From: Actinomadura cremea
GTDB lineage: Bacteria; Actinomycetota; Actinomycetes; Streptosporangiales; Streptosporangiaceae
Length of the DNA: 64,000 bases
NCBI RefSeq assembly: GCF_014648495.1
Contig: NZ_BMRF01000004.1
Location: forward strand, 518,098 to 582,097
Reading direction: 5' to 3'
Made by a program: the position numbers and the translations under genes. Positions 39,264 through 48,026 of the stretch are shown one piece after another; within the stretch, counting starts at the first letter, position 1; the number at the start of each line of letters is the position of its first letter. The notes beneath the pieces were generated by a model. The model was given only the letters and a program-made list of their open reading frames with translations, searched no databases and was not told where the DNA came from.

Positions 39264-41642
39264 TCACCTCCCCTCGGCGATCAGGTCGCGCAGCGCGGGC
39301 CGCAGCTCCGGCGCGCGGTCCAGGTACGCGTCGAGCTGCCGGCCCGCCAGCCAGCGCCCCGCCTGCCCGCTGAAGCACGCCCGCGCCCACGCCTCCAGGC
39401 CCGGCTCGCGCACGTCGCTTCCGCGCAACCGCAGGACGACCTCCACCAGCTCGTTGCGCTGCTCGATCTCCGCGCCCCGCAGCGGCGCCCGTCCCGCCCG
39501 GACCCGTGCCGCGAGCCCGGCAGTCCAGCACCCCGCGAGCCGCGCCCGCACGCCCTCGTCCAGCGCCGCCAGCAGCGCCGCCCGGAACTCCGGCGGGCGC
39601 CTGCACAGCCGCCGCGCCGCCCCGCCGAACGCCGCGTCCGCCAGCCGCCCGGCCGCCCCCGCCCCGGCGAGCGCCGCCAGCGCCTTCGCGGCGCGGCCGG
39701 GCCGGTCGGCGGTGACCGCGTCGGCGTGCGCCCGCACGACCGCCGCGTCCCGGGCCGCCGCCCCGCCCGGCAGGACGGCCTCGGTCCGCGCCGCGAGCCG
39801 CAGCACCCCGGCGTCGGTGAACGCGTCCTCCGCGAGCCGCCCGAACGTCCGGCACGGCAGCGCGGCCAGCGCCGCGTACGCGCCCATCGCGGCCCCGTGC
39901 GCGTCCAGCAGCTCGGTGCACTCGGCCACCGACGGCGGCGACGCCCAGACCTCCCCGAGCGCCGCGTCCAGCCCCGGCCCCCCGGGACGGTCGGCGAGGG
40001 CCAGGAGGTCGGTGGTGGCCCGCAGGCGGCGGGCGGGGTCGCGGCGGCCGACGGAGGCCAGGACGGGAACGGCGACGCGCGGGGCGTCGCGCAGCCGGTC
40101 CAGGTGCTCGTGGAGCGCGTCGCACAGGTCGGGTTCGAGGGCGCGGCCGCCGGTGTCCGCGAGGCCGGTGACGGCGCCGTCCACGAGCGCGTCGCGGAGT
40201 GCGGCCGGGCAGGCGGCGAGGGCCGCCGGGAGGTCGCGGGCGCCGTTGCGGACGCACGCGGCGGCGGCCCCGGCGACCTCGTCCGGGCCGACCGGGACTC
40301 CCGCGCGCGTCGCCACGGCGGCCACGGCCGCGACCTCGCACAGGTCCGGCGCCGCCGCGAGCGCGGCCGGGACCCGGCTGCTCAGCTCCGCGTGTGCGCC
40401 GCCCGCCGGTTCCGCGGGCCGGGCCGGACGGGCGGGACCGGCCGGGCGGGACGGCTCCGCCGGGGGCCGGGGGGCGCCGTCGCGCGGGGCGTCGGGCAGG
40501 TGCGCGCGGGCCGCCGGGTCCGAGAGGGCGAGGAGCGCGATCCGGGAGGCGCACCGCCGGGCGACGGCGGCGGCGCCCGTCCGCTCGGCGTGGTCGCGCA
40601 CCGCCACGGCGAGGTCGAGGGGCATGGACGGGACGCGCGGCTCCAGCTCGTCCCACGCCCATCCGGGGAGCGCCGGACGCCGGGTGGTGAGGAGATCGGC
40701 GGTCGCGCGCTCCTCGGCCGGCGTCACCGTCGCGTCCGCCCGGCAGAGCGCGAGGAGGACGGCCGCGGCCTCGGGGGAGACGCCGTCGAGTTCGGCGAGT
40801 TCGGCGAGCGCGTCCAGGCCCGCGAAGTCGGCGTCGCGCCAGCGGTCGGCGACGGCGCGGGCGAACCGCGACGCGGGGGCGTCCGCGATGCCCGCGCGCA
40901 GGTCGACGGCCAGGGCGTGGGACGCGTGGTGCCGCACGTCCGCCCACACGCCGGGCGTCGTGCCCACCAGGTGCTGGGCGGCGCGCTGCGGGTCGGCGCT
41001 GTAGGTGACGAACGACAGGCGCCCGGTCGCCGCGACCGGCAGCGAGTACGACACCAGCGCGATCCAGCGGGCGATCGTGTCGGCGTCGTCGGCGACGAGC
41101 ACGACCCGGCCGTCGCCCGCCGCGATCCGGTCGCCGACCGCGCCCACGAGGACCCCGAGCGTTCCGAACGGGTCGGCGGGGCCGGACGCGGGGAGCCAGC
41201 GGGCGAGGTCCTCGGGGGCGAGCGCCGCGCCGGGCGGCAGCTCGTCGAGCTCGTCCAGGCCGCCGTCGGCGGTGCCGCGCGGTTCCCACAGCGGCGACCG
41301 CCACAGTTCCGCCGGGCGCACCCCCTCGAGTTCGTCGGGCTCGGCGACCACGGCGTGCCCGAAGAAGTTGCCGTAGCGGCGCGAGTAGTCGAGCCCCAGG
41401 TAGCGGCACCGCACCAGGACCGGACGGCCGTCGACCCGGTCGTACAGCAGGGAGACCGGGAAGAGGTCGAGTTCGGCTTCGTCCGGTTCGGCCGGGGCCT
41501 CGGGCGGCGGGCGGTACGACAGGTGCGCCAGCACCCCGGCCCGGACGCCCTCCGGCAGCCCGGGGGTCTCGGCGACGACCTGGAACCCCGCCCGTCCGGT
41601 CGGGCCGCGCCGCACGGACGTGTAGTACAGCTGCCACGCCAT
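39264..41642 (-). CDS. GTPase-associated protein 1 (GAP1)-like
   Basis: A 792-residue protein. The N-terminus (WQLYYTSVRRGPTGRAGFQV, then AGVLAHLSYRPP) matches the pattern I know from GAP1-N proteins, which accompany paired GTPases. The domain continues with YGNFFGHAVV and RWIALVSYSLPVAATGRLSFVTYSADP to about residue 270. The remaining 500 residues are Ala/Arg/Leu-rich helical repeats, with a Pro-rich break near 425-445, that look like a scaffold. No catalytic motif or membrane helix is evident. It is encoded two bases after one GTPase and four bases before the other, strongly suggesting it bridges or regulates them. Family identification is by eye. Confidence 0.75.
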   Translation of the reverse strand: MAWQLYYTSVRRGPTGRAGFQVVAETPGLPEGVRAGVLAHLSYRPPPEAPAEPDEAELDLFPVSLLYDRVDGRPVLVRCRYLGLDYSRRYGNFFGHAVVAEPDELEGVRPAELWRSPLWEPRGTADGGLDELDELPPGAALAPEDLARWLPASGPADPFGTLGVLVGAVGDRIAAGDGRVVLVADDADTIARWIALVSYSLPVAATGRLSFVTYSADPQRAAQHLVGTTPGVWADVRHHASHALAVDLRAGIADAPASRFARAVADRWRDADFAGLDALAELAELDGVSPEAAAVLLALCRADATVTPAEERATADLLTTRRPALPGWAWDELEPRVPSMPLDLAVAVRDHAERTGAAAVARRCASRIALLALSDPAARAHLPDAPRDGAPRPPAEPSRPAGPARPARPAEPAGGAHAELSSRVPAALAAAPDLCEVAAVAAVATRAGVPVGPDEVAGAAAACVRNGARDLPAALAACPAALRDALVDGAVTGLADTGGRALEPDLCDALHEHLDRLRDAPRVAVPVLASVGRRDPARRLRATTDLLALADRPGGPGLDAALGEVWASPPSVAECTELLDAHGAAMGAYAALAALPCRTFGRLAEDAFTDAGVLRLAARTEAVLPGGAAARDAAVVRAHADAVTADRPGRAAKALAALAGAGAAGRLADAAFGGAARRLCRRPPEFRAALLAALDEGVRARLAGCWTAGLAARVRAGRAPLRGAEIEQRNELVEVVLRLRGSDVREPGLEAWARACFSGQAGRWLAGRQLDAYLDRAPELRPALRDLIAEGR

Positions 41643-41644
41643 CG

Positions 41645-42907
41645 TCACTCGCCTTCCGGACGAACGCCGTCGAGCATCCCGAACCGGTACAGCAGCCACA
41701 GGAGGGGGTCCTCGGCCCGGTGCGGACGGACGCCGCCCGCGCCGACCCGCCCGTCCGCCGGGACGCCCCCGAGGGCCGACAGCGCGAAGAACGCGTGGTC
41801 GGCGTACTGCTGCCCGAGGTAGGTGTCGAGCTGCCCGGCCTGCCAGTCGTGCAGCAGCGCCCGCACCTGCTCGTGCACCGCCTCGCGGTCGTCGAGGTCG
41901 AGGACGCCCGCCCCGGACCGCGTCCGGTGCAGCGCCGACTGCCGCAGCAGGTCGGGGCGCAGCGCGTCCATCTTGGTGAGCGCGACCGCGACCGGGACGG
42001 GCAGCGGCTCGCCGGGCCGGGTGCCGTGCCGCCCCCGCAGCGTGTCGGTGACGCGCGCGATGACGTTCAGCGGCTCGCTGTCGGGGTCCTCGCCGGGGAC
42101 GCGCGGCGCGGGCACGGCGTCGCGCAGGCCCGGCCGGGCGCCCGGCAGCTCGAGGGGGTCCACCAGGAAGATCACCGCGTCGGCGGCCTCCAGGTAGCGC
42201 AGGTGCAGGTCGGTGACCTCGCGGCTGCGCAGGTCCTCGCCCGCGGTGTCGAACAGGACGAGCGCGAGGGAGTCGTTGCGCGCGCGGGCGAACCGGTTCC
42301 GCCGGGTGCGGGTCAGCAGGTAGACGAGGGGTTCGCGGGGGCTCGTCGCGGCGGACGCGGTCGTCGGCAGCAGCCGCCGCTCCTCCAGCAGCGGGCGCGC
42401 GAAGTCCCGTTTGTACCGTTCGATGGTGCGGTCGTCGCAGGCCACGAGGGACGCGTCCAGTTCGGTGCCGACCCGGTTCATCAGCTCGTGCAGCAGCACC
42501 GCGATGTAGGTGCTCTTGCCCGCGTTCTTCGCCCCGACGAGCGCGACGATACGGCCGGGGGAGTCGCAGTACGCCGACGGCAGGGGGTTGTGGCACTGCG
42601 GGCACACCCGGTTCCCGGTCGGCCGGCCGCAGTCGGGGCAATCGGCCCGTCCCGACTGCGCGCTGCGGCGGCCGGGCGCGTCGAACACCGGCGGCAGCGA
42701 CGCCCCGGCCGTCGACCCCGCGTAGGCGGCGAGCGCCTCGTCCAGCACGGGCGCGCACCCCTGCTGCCGTCCGGCGCGTCCCCGGCAGCGGAACGGGATC
42801 CGCTGCGGCGCGGCGGACGCGAAGCAGTACGGGCACGTCACCTCCCGGCGCCCGCCCGGCAGCCCGACCCGCGACAGCGCCGCCCGCGGCGACGGCGGCC
42901 CGCTCAC
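41645..42907 (-). CDS. soluble zinc-ribbon GTPase (double-GTPase 1-like)
   Basis: A 420-residue P-loop GTPase. An N-terminal zinc-ribbon set (CPYC at 25-28, Cys41, Cys51, then CPDC at 90-93 and CPQC at 102-105) precedes the GTPase domain. P-loop GAKNAGKST is at 125-133, G3 DTAGED at 220-225 and G4 TKMD at 311-314, all intact. There is no membrane helix. The GTG start at 42907 overlaps the stop of the upstream beta-sandwich protein (GTGA, 42904-42907), so translation is coupled. It is the soluble counterpart of the membrane GTPase at the end of the operon. Zinc ribbons before the P-loop in both proteins suggest a common origin. Confidence 0.82.
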   Translation of the reverse strand: MSGPPSPRAALSRVGLPGGRREVTCPYCFASAAPQRIPFRCRGRAGRQQGCAPVLDEALAAYAGSTAGASLPPVFDAPGRRSAQSGRADCPDCGRPTGNRVCPQCHNPLPSAYCDSPGRIVALVGAKNAGKSTYIAVLLHELMNRVGTELDASLVACDDRTIERYKRDFARPLLEERRLLPTTASAATSPREPLVYLLTRTRRNRFARARNDSLALVLFDTAGEDLRSREVTDLHLRYLEAADAVIFLVDPLELPGARPGLRDAVPAPRVPGEDPDSEPLNVIARVTDTLRGRHGTRPGEPLPVPVAVALTKMDALRPDLLRQSALHRTRSGAGVLDLDDREAVHEQVRALLHDWQAGQLDTYLGQQYADHAFFALSALGGVPADGRVGAGGVRPHRAEDPLLWLLYRFGMLDGVRPEGE

Positions 42908-45528
42908 CGCCGCACCCGCAGCCGGTCGACGGGCGGATCGGACAGCTCGACGTCGCCGTCCCCGGTGAAGCAGCGCAGCCAGTACGGCCCGGCGGCCCGC
43001 GGCGCGGGCGCCGACAGCTCCCCGGGGACCGGCACCTGCTCCCACGCCCCCAGCGTCTCCCCGTCGCCCGCCCGGTGCGGCATCACCCGCCCGGCGCGCA
43101 GGACGAGCGACAGCCGCGCCACCCGCACCGGGCGGGCCGCGGTCAGCCGGATCGTCAGCGACCGCCGCCACGGCGGGCCCGACCGCACCACGTCGTAGTG
43201 GACGACCGTGCGGGCCGCGACGACCGCCCGCACCGGCGGGCCGGTCGTGCGGGCGCCCCCGACCGTCCCGGCCGACGCGAGCGTCACCTCCACGGCGGCG
43301 TCCTCGGGCGCGGGCACCCGGATGCCGCCGTGCGCGTCGTAGGCGGCGCGGCTCACCGCCTCGTGCCCCGGCGCGGCGCCCGCCACCCGGTGCACGAGGT
43401 CGATCTCGGCGACGTCGCGCGGCCAGTCGAACCCGACGTGGACGTGCCCGCCGCGCCGCTCGGCGACCAGCCGGCGCGGCGGCGGCAGGTTCACGTGCCG
43501 GTGCGCGGCGCCGATCGCGGCGGTGCCCTCGACGACCGTCACCGCCACCAGCCAGCCGCCCGACCCGGGCCGCACCGCGAGCCGGCCGTCGGCCGCGGCG
43601 CCGCCGGCGGCCTCCGGGACCCGCCGCGTCTCCCGCCGCACCTCCTCCAGCGGGACGAGCGCGCTGCGCGGCCACGGCGGCTCGCCGTCCGCCAGCACCA
43701 GCTCCACCCGGCCGTGCGCGGGCGGCGCGAACCGCACCCGCACCAGCCCCGGGTCGGCCGGGTCGGCCTCGGCGGCCAGCTCCAGCACCGGTTCGGGCGG
43801 CGCGCTCGGCGTCACCGCCGCCCGCACGCCCGGCGTGACGACCTCGCGCCCGTCCTCGTCCAGGTACACGGCGCTGATCCGGTAGGTGTGGGCGCGGCCG
43901 TTGGGCACCCGCTCGCCGAACCCGTCGCGGCCCGCCGGCACGACCGTCCCGTCCCGGACGACCAGCACCCGCGCGGCCTCGGCGGGCGCCCGCCACCGGC
44001 CGGTGACGCGCCCGTCGCCCGGCAGCAGCTCCACGCCGGACGGCTCGGGGCGCACGACCACGGGCCCCGCGACCGCCGGCGCGGCCGCCGCCTCGCCCCG
44101 CACCGCGACGACCCCGTAGTACAGCGGCGCGTTCACCGGCGGCTCCGGGTCGCGCCCGTCCCGCACCGGCCGCCCGTCCGCCGGGCCGCGCGGGGGACGG
44201 CCGCGCCGCCGCACCACGTGGTACAGCACCTCGCCCGCCGTGGACGGCGACGGCTCCCACGACACCCGCACCGCGCCGCCGTCCCCGCCGTCGCCGTACT
44301 CGACGTCGGCGCGGACGGACGGGACGGGCGCGGGCGGCAGCCGCCGCTGGTGCTCGGCCGCGCCGGGCAGGTCGCGGACCAGCCTGATCGCGTCGGCCAG
44401 CAGCCGCCACGCCCGGTCCGGGTCGGGTTCGGCCGCGGCGGTCTCGCGCAGCCGCAGCGCCGTGTCCAGCCGCCTGCGCGCCTCCGCCGCGAGCATCCGC
44501 TCCTCCGGCGGGTCGCCGCCGGCGTCCGGCGCCGGGACGTCCGACGCGTCCGCCAGCTCGGCCGCCGCGAACACCTCACCGGCGTCCAGCAGCGTCCGGA
44601 GCCGCCCCGCGACGCCGCCGCCGTCGCCCGGCCCGCCCTCCCGCACGACCGCGAACACCAGCCGCCGCGCCTCCCCGGCCGCGACGCCCAGGTCCTCGGC
44701 GGCGTGCCGCAGTAGCGCGCGGTCCGACGCCCGCTGCCGGAACCGCTCCCGCAGCCGGTCCACGACGTCGTAGCGGACCAGCTCGGCAGGGTCGGCGCCC
44801 GACCGCAGCGCCGCCAGGATCGTCTCGGCGTGCGTGGTGCTGGTGTCGCGGGCCCGCCGCGCCCACCGCTCGCCCGCCGCCGCCACGGCCGCCGCGTCCG
44901 GACGCAGCGTGCGGTCCACGGCCGCGAACCCGTCGAGCACGTGCATCGGGCCGGTGAGCCGCTCCCCGAACAGGAACGCGGCCAGATGCCGCTCGCCCAG
45001 CACGTCCAGCGACTCGCGCACCTTCCGGAACGCCGGGTACGGCGCGGCCGCCGGCAGCGGATCGGGCTCGCGCACCTCGACGCCGTCCTCGACCGCGAGC
45101 CGCGCCAGCTCGTCGGCCGCCATCCCCCCGGCGCGCGCGATCGCCGCGACATCGCCGGGCGCGACCATGCGGGTCGCGCCCGCCGCGTCCACCAGCCGCG
45201 CCCGCGTGCCCGCGCGGCGCCGCTCCGCCCGCTCCGTCCCGCCGTGCAGCCGCTCGGCGAGGCGCCGCGGGTCGCCGCGCTCGGCGGCGGCGAACAGCGG
45301 GACGAGGTCGCGGTGCTCGGCCTCCAGCCGGTCGATCAGCCGCCGGTACTTCAGCTGCCCGCGCGCCCGCCGCCAGCACTGCCGCACCTCCCGGACCCGC
45401 GCCGTGACGGCGTCCGGGTCCAGCGGGTCGGGCAGCGCGTACCGGACGCGCAGGTCCTCGGGCGGCTGGTCGCCCGCGGCCCGCGCGGGCTCCAGCACGT
45501 CCCGGCGGTACTCCTCGTCGAACGTCAC
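42904..45528 (-). CDS. large chaperone-operon protein with helical N-terminus and beta-sandwich (Fn3-like) repeats
   Basis: An 874-residue protein with no signal peptide or membrane helix. The first 380 residues are helical: segment LRVRYALPDPLDPDAV, then RQCWRRARGQLKYRRLIDRL near 50-70, and later RRLVFAVV and RRLDTALRLRE. From about residue 385 there are several Fn3-like beta modules (VRVSWEPSPSTAGEVLYHVV, VTGRWRAPAEAARVLVVRDG, VHVGFDWPRDVAEIDLVHRV). The gene lies between hsp70 and a GTPase, so the N-terminal helices may be the Hsp70-facing part, replacing a J-protein; this is inference. It starts 22 bases after the hsp70 stop. I do not recognise an enzyme in it. Confidence 0.7.
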   Translation of the reverse strand: MTFDEEYRRDVLEPARAAGDQPPEDLRVRYALPDPLDPDAVTARVREVRQCWRRARGQLKYRRLIDRLEAEHRDLVPLFAAAERGDPRRLAERLHGGTERAERRRAGTRARLVDAAGATRMVAPGDVAAIARAGGMAADELARLAVEDGVEVREPDPLPAAAPYPAFRKVRESLDVLGERHLAAFLFGERLTGPMHVLDGFAAVDRTLRPDAAAVAAAGERWARRARDTSTTHAETILAALRSGADPAELVRYDVVDRLRERFRQRASDRALLRHAAEDLGVAAGEARRLVFAVVREGGPGDGGGVAGRLRTLLDAGEVFAAAELADASDVPAPDAGGDPPEERMLAAEARRRLDTALRLRETAAAEPDPDRAWRLLADAIRLVRDLPGAAEHQRRLPPAPVPSVRADVEYGDGGDGGAVRVSWEPSPSTAGEVLYHVVRRRGRPPRGPADGRPVRDGRDPEPPVNAPLYYGVVAVRGEAAAAPAVAGPVVVRPEPSGVELLPGDGRVTGRWRAPAEAARVLVVRDGTVVPAGRDGFGERVPNGRAHTYRISAVYLDEDGREVVTPGVRAAVTPSAPPEPVLELAAEADPADPGLVRVRFAPPAHGRVELVLADGEPPWPRSALVPLEEVRRETRRVPEAAGGAAADGRLAVRPGSGGWLVAVTVVEGTAAIGAAHRHVNLPPPRRLVAERRGGHVHVGFDWPRDVAEIDLVHRVAGAAPGHEAVSRAAYDAHGGIRVPAPEDAAVEVTLASAGTVGGARTTGPPVRAVVAARTVVHYDVVRSGPPWRRSLTIRLTAARPVRVARLSLVLRAGRVMPHRAGDGETLGAWEQVPVPGELSAPAPRAAGPYWLRCFTGDGDVELSDPPVDRLRVRR

Positions 45529-45550
45529 GGCCGCCCCCCTGGGCCCGTCC

Positions 45551-47134
45551 TCAGCTCACCCTGACCCGGGAGAGGGCCTTCCGGGAGCGCTCGACCTCCT
45601 CCTCCGACATGCGGCCGACGTCCACCTTCAGGTCGAGCCGCTCGCCGGTCTCCTTCTCCACCGCCGTCACGTTCAGCAGCCCGGACGAGTCCAGCGCGAA
45701 CGTCACCTCGACCGGCCAGCCCGCCTTCTTGCCCGGCGGCACCCGGATCTCGCCGGTGGCGATCTCGTTGTTGTCGCCCGGCTCCGGCGACTCGACGCTC
45801 CCGGCCTGCTCCATCACCCGGATGTCGGCGGACGTCTGGTCGTCGTAGACGGTGAAGAAGTCCTCGGTCTTCGCGGCGGGCAGCTCGTCGTTCGCGTGCA
45901 CCAGGTGCGCGACGCTCTCGTCGCCGGTCTCGCGGTCCACCACCACGATCCCGAAGGCGTGCGACGCGACCGTCCGGATCCGCCGCCCCGCGATCTGCTT
46001 CTGCTGCTCCGCCGACAGCCCCGCCCGGATCGCCATGTCGGCGGCGCGCTCGGCCGCGCCCTCCCGCACCAGCCGCCGGTAGGTCTCCTCGAACGCGTAC
46101 AGCGCCGCGCCCTTCGCCACCGCGAGGTCGGGGTCCTGGAGCCGGGGGATCATGCCCAGCTCGGTCTCCAGCCGCGCCGCGACCACCGGCATCTTCGTCG
46201 ACCCGCCCACCAGCACGAGGTCGTCGTAGTCGTGGACGCCCTTGTCGGCCGCCGCCGTCAGGGTCCGGCCGGTGATCTCCACGGTCCGGTCGAGGAGGTC
46301 CTTGGTCAGCTCCTCGAGTTTCTCCCGCGTCACCTCGACGGCCGCGACGCGCCCGCCGTGCATCACCCGGACGGTGTGGGCCGTCCGCGTCGTCAGCGCC
46401 TTCTTCGCGTCCTCGGCGTCCCTGCGCAGCTGCTGCTCGGTCTGCGGGTCGTCCAGCGGGTCGCCCGCGTCGGCGTGCTCGGCGCGGAACCGCTCCGCCA
46501 GGTGCTCCACCAGCCGCGCGTCCCAGTCGGCGCCGCCCAGCTCGTGGTCGCCGTCGGTGCACACCACCTCGATGTGCCCCTCCCGCAGCGTGATCACCGT
46601 GGTGTCGAACGTGCCGCCACCGAGGTCGTACACGAGGATCGTCCGGTTCACGTCGGGGTTCAGCACCCCGTAGTTGATCGCCGCCGCGATCGGCTCGGAG
46701 ACGATGTCGATCACGTTCAGCCCGGCGATCCGCCCGGCCTTGCGCGTCGCGTCCCGTTCCGCCGCGCCGAAGTACGCCGGGACCGTCACGACGACGTCGC
46801 GGGCCTCCTCGCCCGTCGTCGTGCGCGCGTCCGTGGCCAGCTTCAGCAGGATGAACGCCGACAGCTCCTCGGGCGTGAAGTCGATCCCGTGCATCGGGCG
46901 CGTCACGTCCCGGCCCATGTCCCGCTTGATCAGGCTGACGACGTTCGCGGGCTCCAGCACCGCGGTGTCCTTCGCGGTCGCGCCCACGACGACGTTCTCG
47001 CCGCTCTCGAAGTACACCACCGATGGAGTGGTGTCGGTGCCCTCCAGGTTCCGCAGGACCGCCGGCCGCCCCACGTCGTCGATCGCGGCGATGCAGGAGT
47101 ACGTGGTTCCCAGGTCGATGCCGTAGACAGCCAT
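45551..47134 (-). CDS. Hsp70 (DnaK-like) chaperone lacking the C-terminal lid
   Basis: A 527-residue Hsp70. The ATPase domain is complete: GIDLGTTYSCIA (5-16), Lys70 equivalent to the catalytic DnaK lysine, PAYFGAAERDATRKAG (119-134), DLGGGTFD (170-177) and VGGSTKMP. The beta substrate-binding domain ends with VPPGKKAGWPVEVTFALDSSGLLNVTA. Housekeeping DnaK is about 610-640 residues; here the helical lid is missing apart from a short MSEEEVERSRKAL helix. The hydrophobic inter-domain linker is also unusual (HAFGIVVVDRETGD). It is therefore a specialised Hsp70, not the housekeeping copy. GrpE is encoded directly upstream and no DnaJ or HspR follows. Confidence 0.93.
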   Translation of the reverse strand: MAVYGIDLGTTYSCIAAIDDVGRPAVLRNLEGTDTTPSVVYFESGENVVVGATAKDTAVLEPANVVSLIKRDMGRDVTRPMHGIDFTPEELSAFILLKLATDARTTTGEEARDVVVTVPAYFGAAERDATRKAGRIAGLNVIDIVSEPIAAAINYGVLNPDVNRTILVYDLGGGTFDTTVITLREGHIEVVCTDGDHELGGADWDARLVEHLAERFRAEHADAGDPLDDPQTEQQLRRDAEDAKKALTTRTAHTVRVMHGGRVAAVEVTREKLEELTKDLLDRTVEITGRTLTAAADKGVHDYDDLVLVGGSTKMPVVAARLETELGMIPRLQDPDLAVAKGAALYAFEETYRRLVREGAAERAADMAIRAGLSAEQQKQIAGRRIRTVASHAFGIVVVDRETGDESVAHLVHANDELPAAKTEDFFTVYDDQTSADIRVMEQAGSVESPEPGDNNEIATGEIRVPPGKKAGWPVEVTFALDSSGLLNVTAVEKETGERLDLKVDVGRMSEEEVERSRKALSRVRVS

Positions 47135-47144
47135 GTCCCTCTCA

Positions 47145-47831
47145 CTATCGGTCCCGAGTCGAGTTGTTCATGCTCTCGTCACGTCCGGCGGCATCGTGCC
47201 GACTTGACCCGGACCTGACGATCGTGGCCGTCTCCTCCGCCGCCTCCGGCGCGCCGTTCGCGTCGCCGGGGTCGGTCGTCGCCTCGCCGGGGCCGCCGTT
47301 CGCGGCGGCGGGGCCGGCCTCGTGGCGTCCGACGCTGACGGCCGCCTTGCGCAGCACCCGGCCGCCCTCCTCGAACCCGTCGGACCGCGCCTCCACGACG
47401 GTGCCGTCCCGGCCGGGCTCGGCGACGGGCGCGACCGCCACCGGCCGGTGCCGGGACGGGTCGTAGGGCTGCCCGGCCTCGGCCCGGAACCGCTCGACGC
47501 CGAGCCGGGCGAGCGCGTCCGCGACGTCGTCGGCCAGCGCGTCCAGCAGGTCGGCCGTCGCGCCGGACTCGTCCGAGGTCGCCAGGCGGCGTGCCTGGTC
47601 GTGCACCCGGTACAGCGCGGCGCGGACCGGCTCCAGCATCGTCTGCAGCTCGCCGCGCCGCAGCCGCTGGTTCTCCTCGTGGAGGCGGTCGATGACGGAC
47701 TCGCGGTGCGCGGCCCGTTCGTGCTCGCGGTCGAGCCGCGCGGACAGCCCCGCGAGGGCGTCCCTGAGCTCGGCGCGGAACGCCGCGTCGTCCCGGCCGT
47801 CCTTGACCGGATCTTCCCCGTCGCTCGACAC
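47145..47831 (-). CDS. GrpE-like nucleotide exchange factor for the operon's Hsp70
   Basis: A 228-residue GrpE-like protein. A long coiled coil (about residues 17-65) is followed by a four-helix part and the conserved beta-domain pattern: FRAEAGQPYDPSRHRPVAV, then DGTVVEARSDGFEEGGRVLRKAAVSV (about 115-165). About 60 disordered acidic residues follow, which is not usual for GrpE. GTG 47831 has AAGG eight bases before it. It is the first gene of the six-gene minus-strand operon, separated from hsp70 by ten bases. It should drive ADP release from the lid-less Hsp70. Confidence 0.85.
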   Translation of the reverse strand: MSSDGEDPVKDGRDDAAFRAELRDALAGLSARLDREHERAAHRESVIDRLHEENQRLRRGELQTMLEPVRAALYRVHDQARRLATSDESGATADLLDALADDVADALARLGVERFRAEAGQPYDPSRHRPVAVAPVAEPGRDGTVVEARSDGFEEGGRVLRKAAVSVGRHEAGPAAANGGPGEATTDPGDANGAPEAAEETATIVRSGSSRHDAAGRDESMNNSTRDR

Positions 47832-47875
47832 GTGCAGTGACCTTAATGGTGAGGCGGCATGAGGCGATAGAACGC

Positions 47876-47905
47876 AGTTGACCTTCCGTGAACTCTAGTT
47901 TGACC
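47876..47905 (-). promoter_or_regulatory. direct repeat upstream of the grpE-hsp70-GTPase operon
   Basis: On the minus strand GGTCAAACT (47905-47897) and GGTCAACT (47883-47876) are direct repeats about 21 bases apart, two helical turns, lying 45-75 bases before the grpE start. The spacing fits binding of a dimeric activator or a promoter element. No HspR-type inverted repeat (CTTGAGT-N7-ACTCAAG) is present. Weak evidence. Confidence 0.3.
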
Positions 47906-48026
47906 CCCGCCCGCCATTCCAGCACCGAACTTGCCGAGTCTGCCGCTCGACATCTTCATCCGTGGGTAACAGGGGGGATACGGGGCTGTAGCACCCCGTG
48001 TGCACGATCGCGGATAGGAGGTGACC

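Noticed and set aside
45551-47134. Housekeeping dnaK
   Set aside because: Too short, lid missing, no dnaJ or hspR following, and embedded in a GTPase operon.
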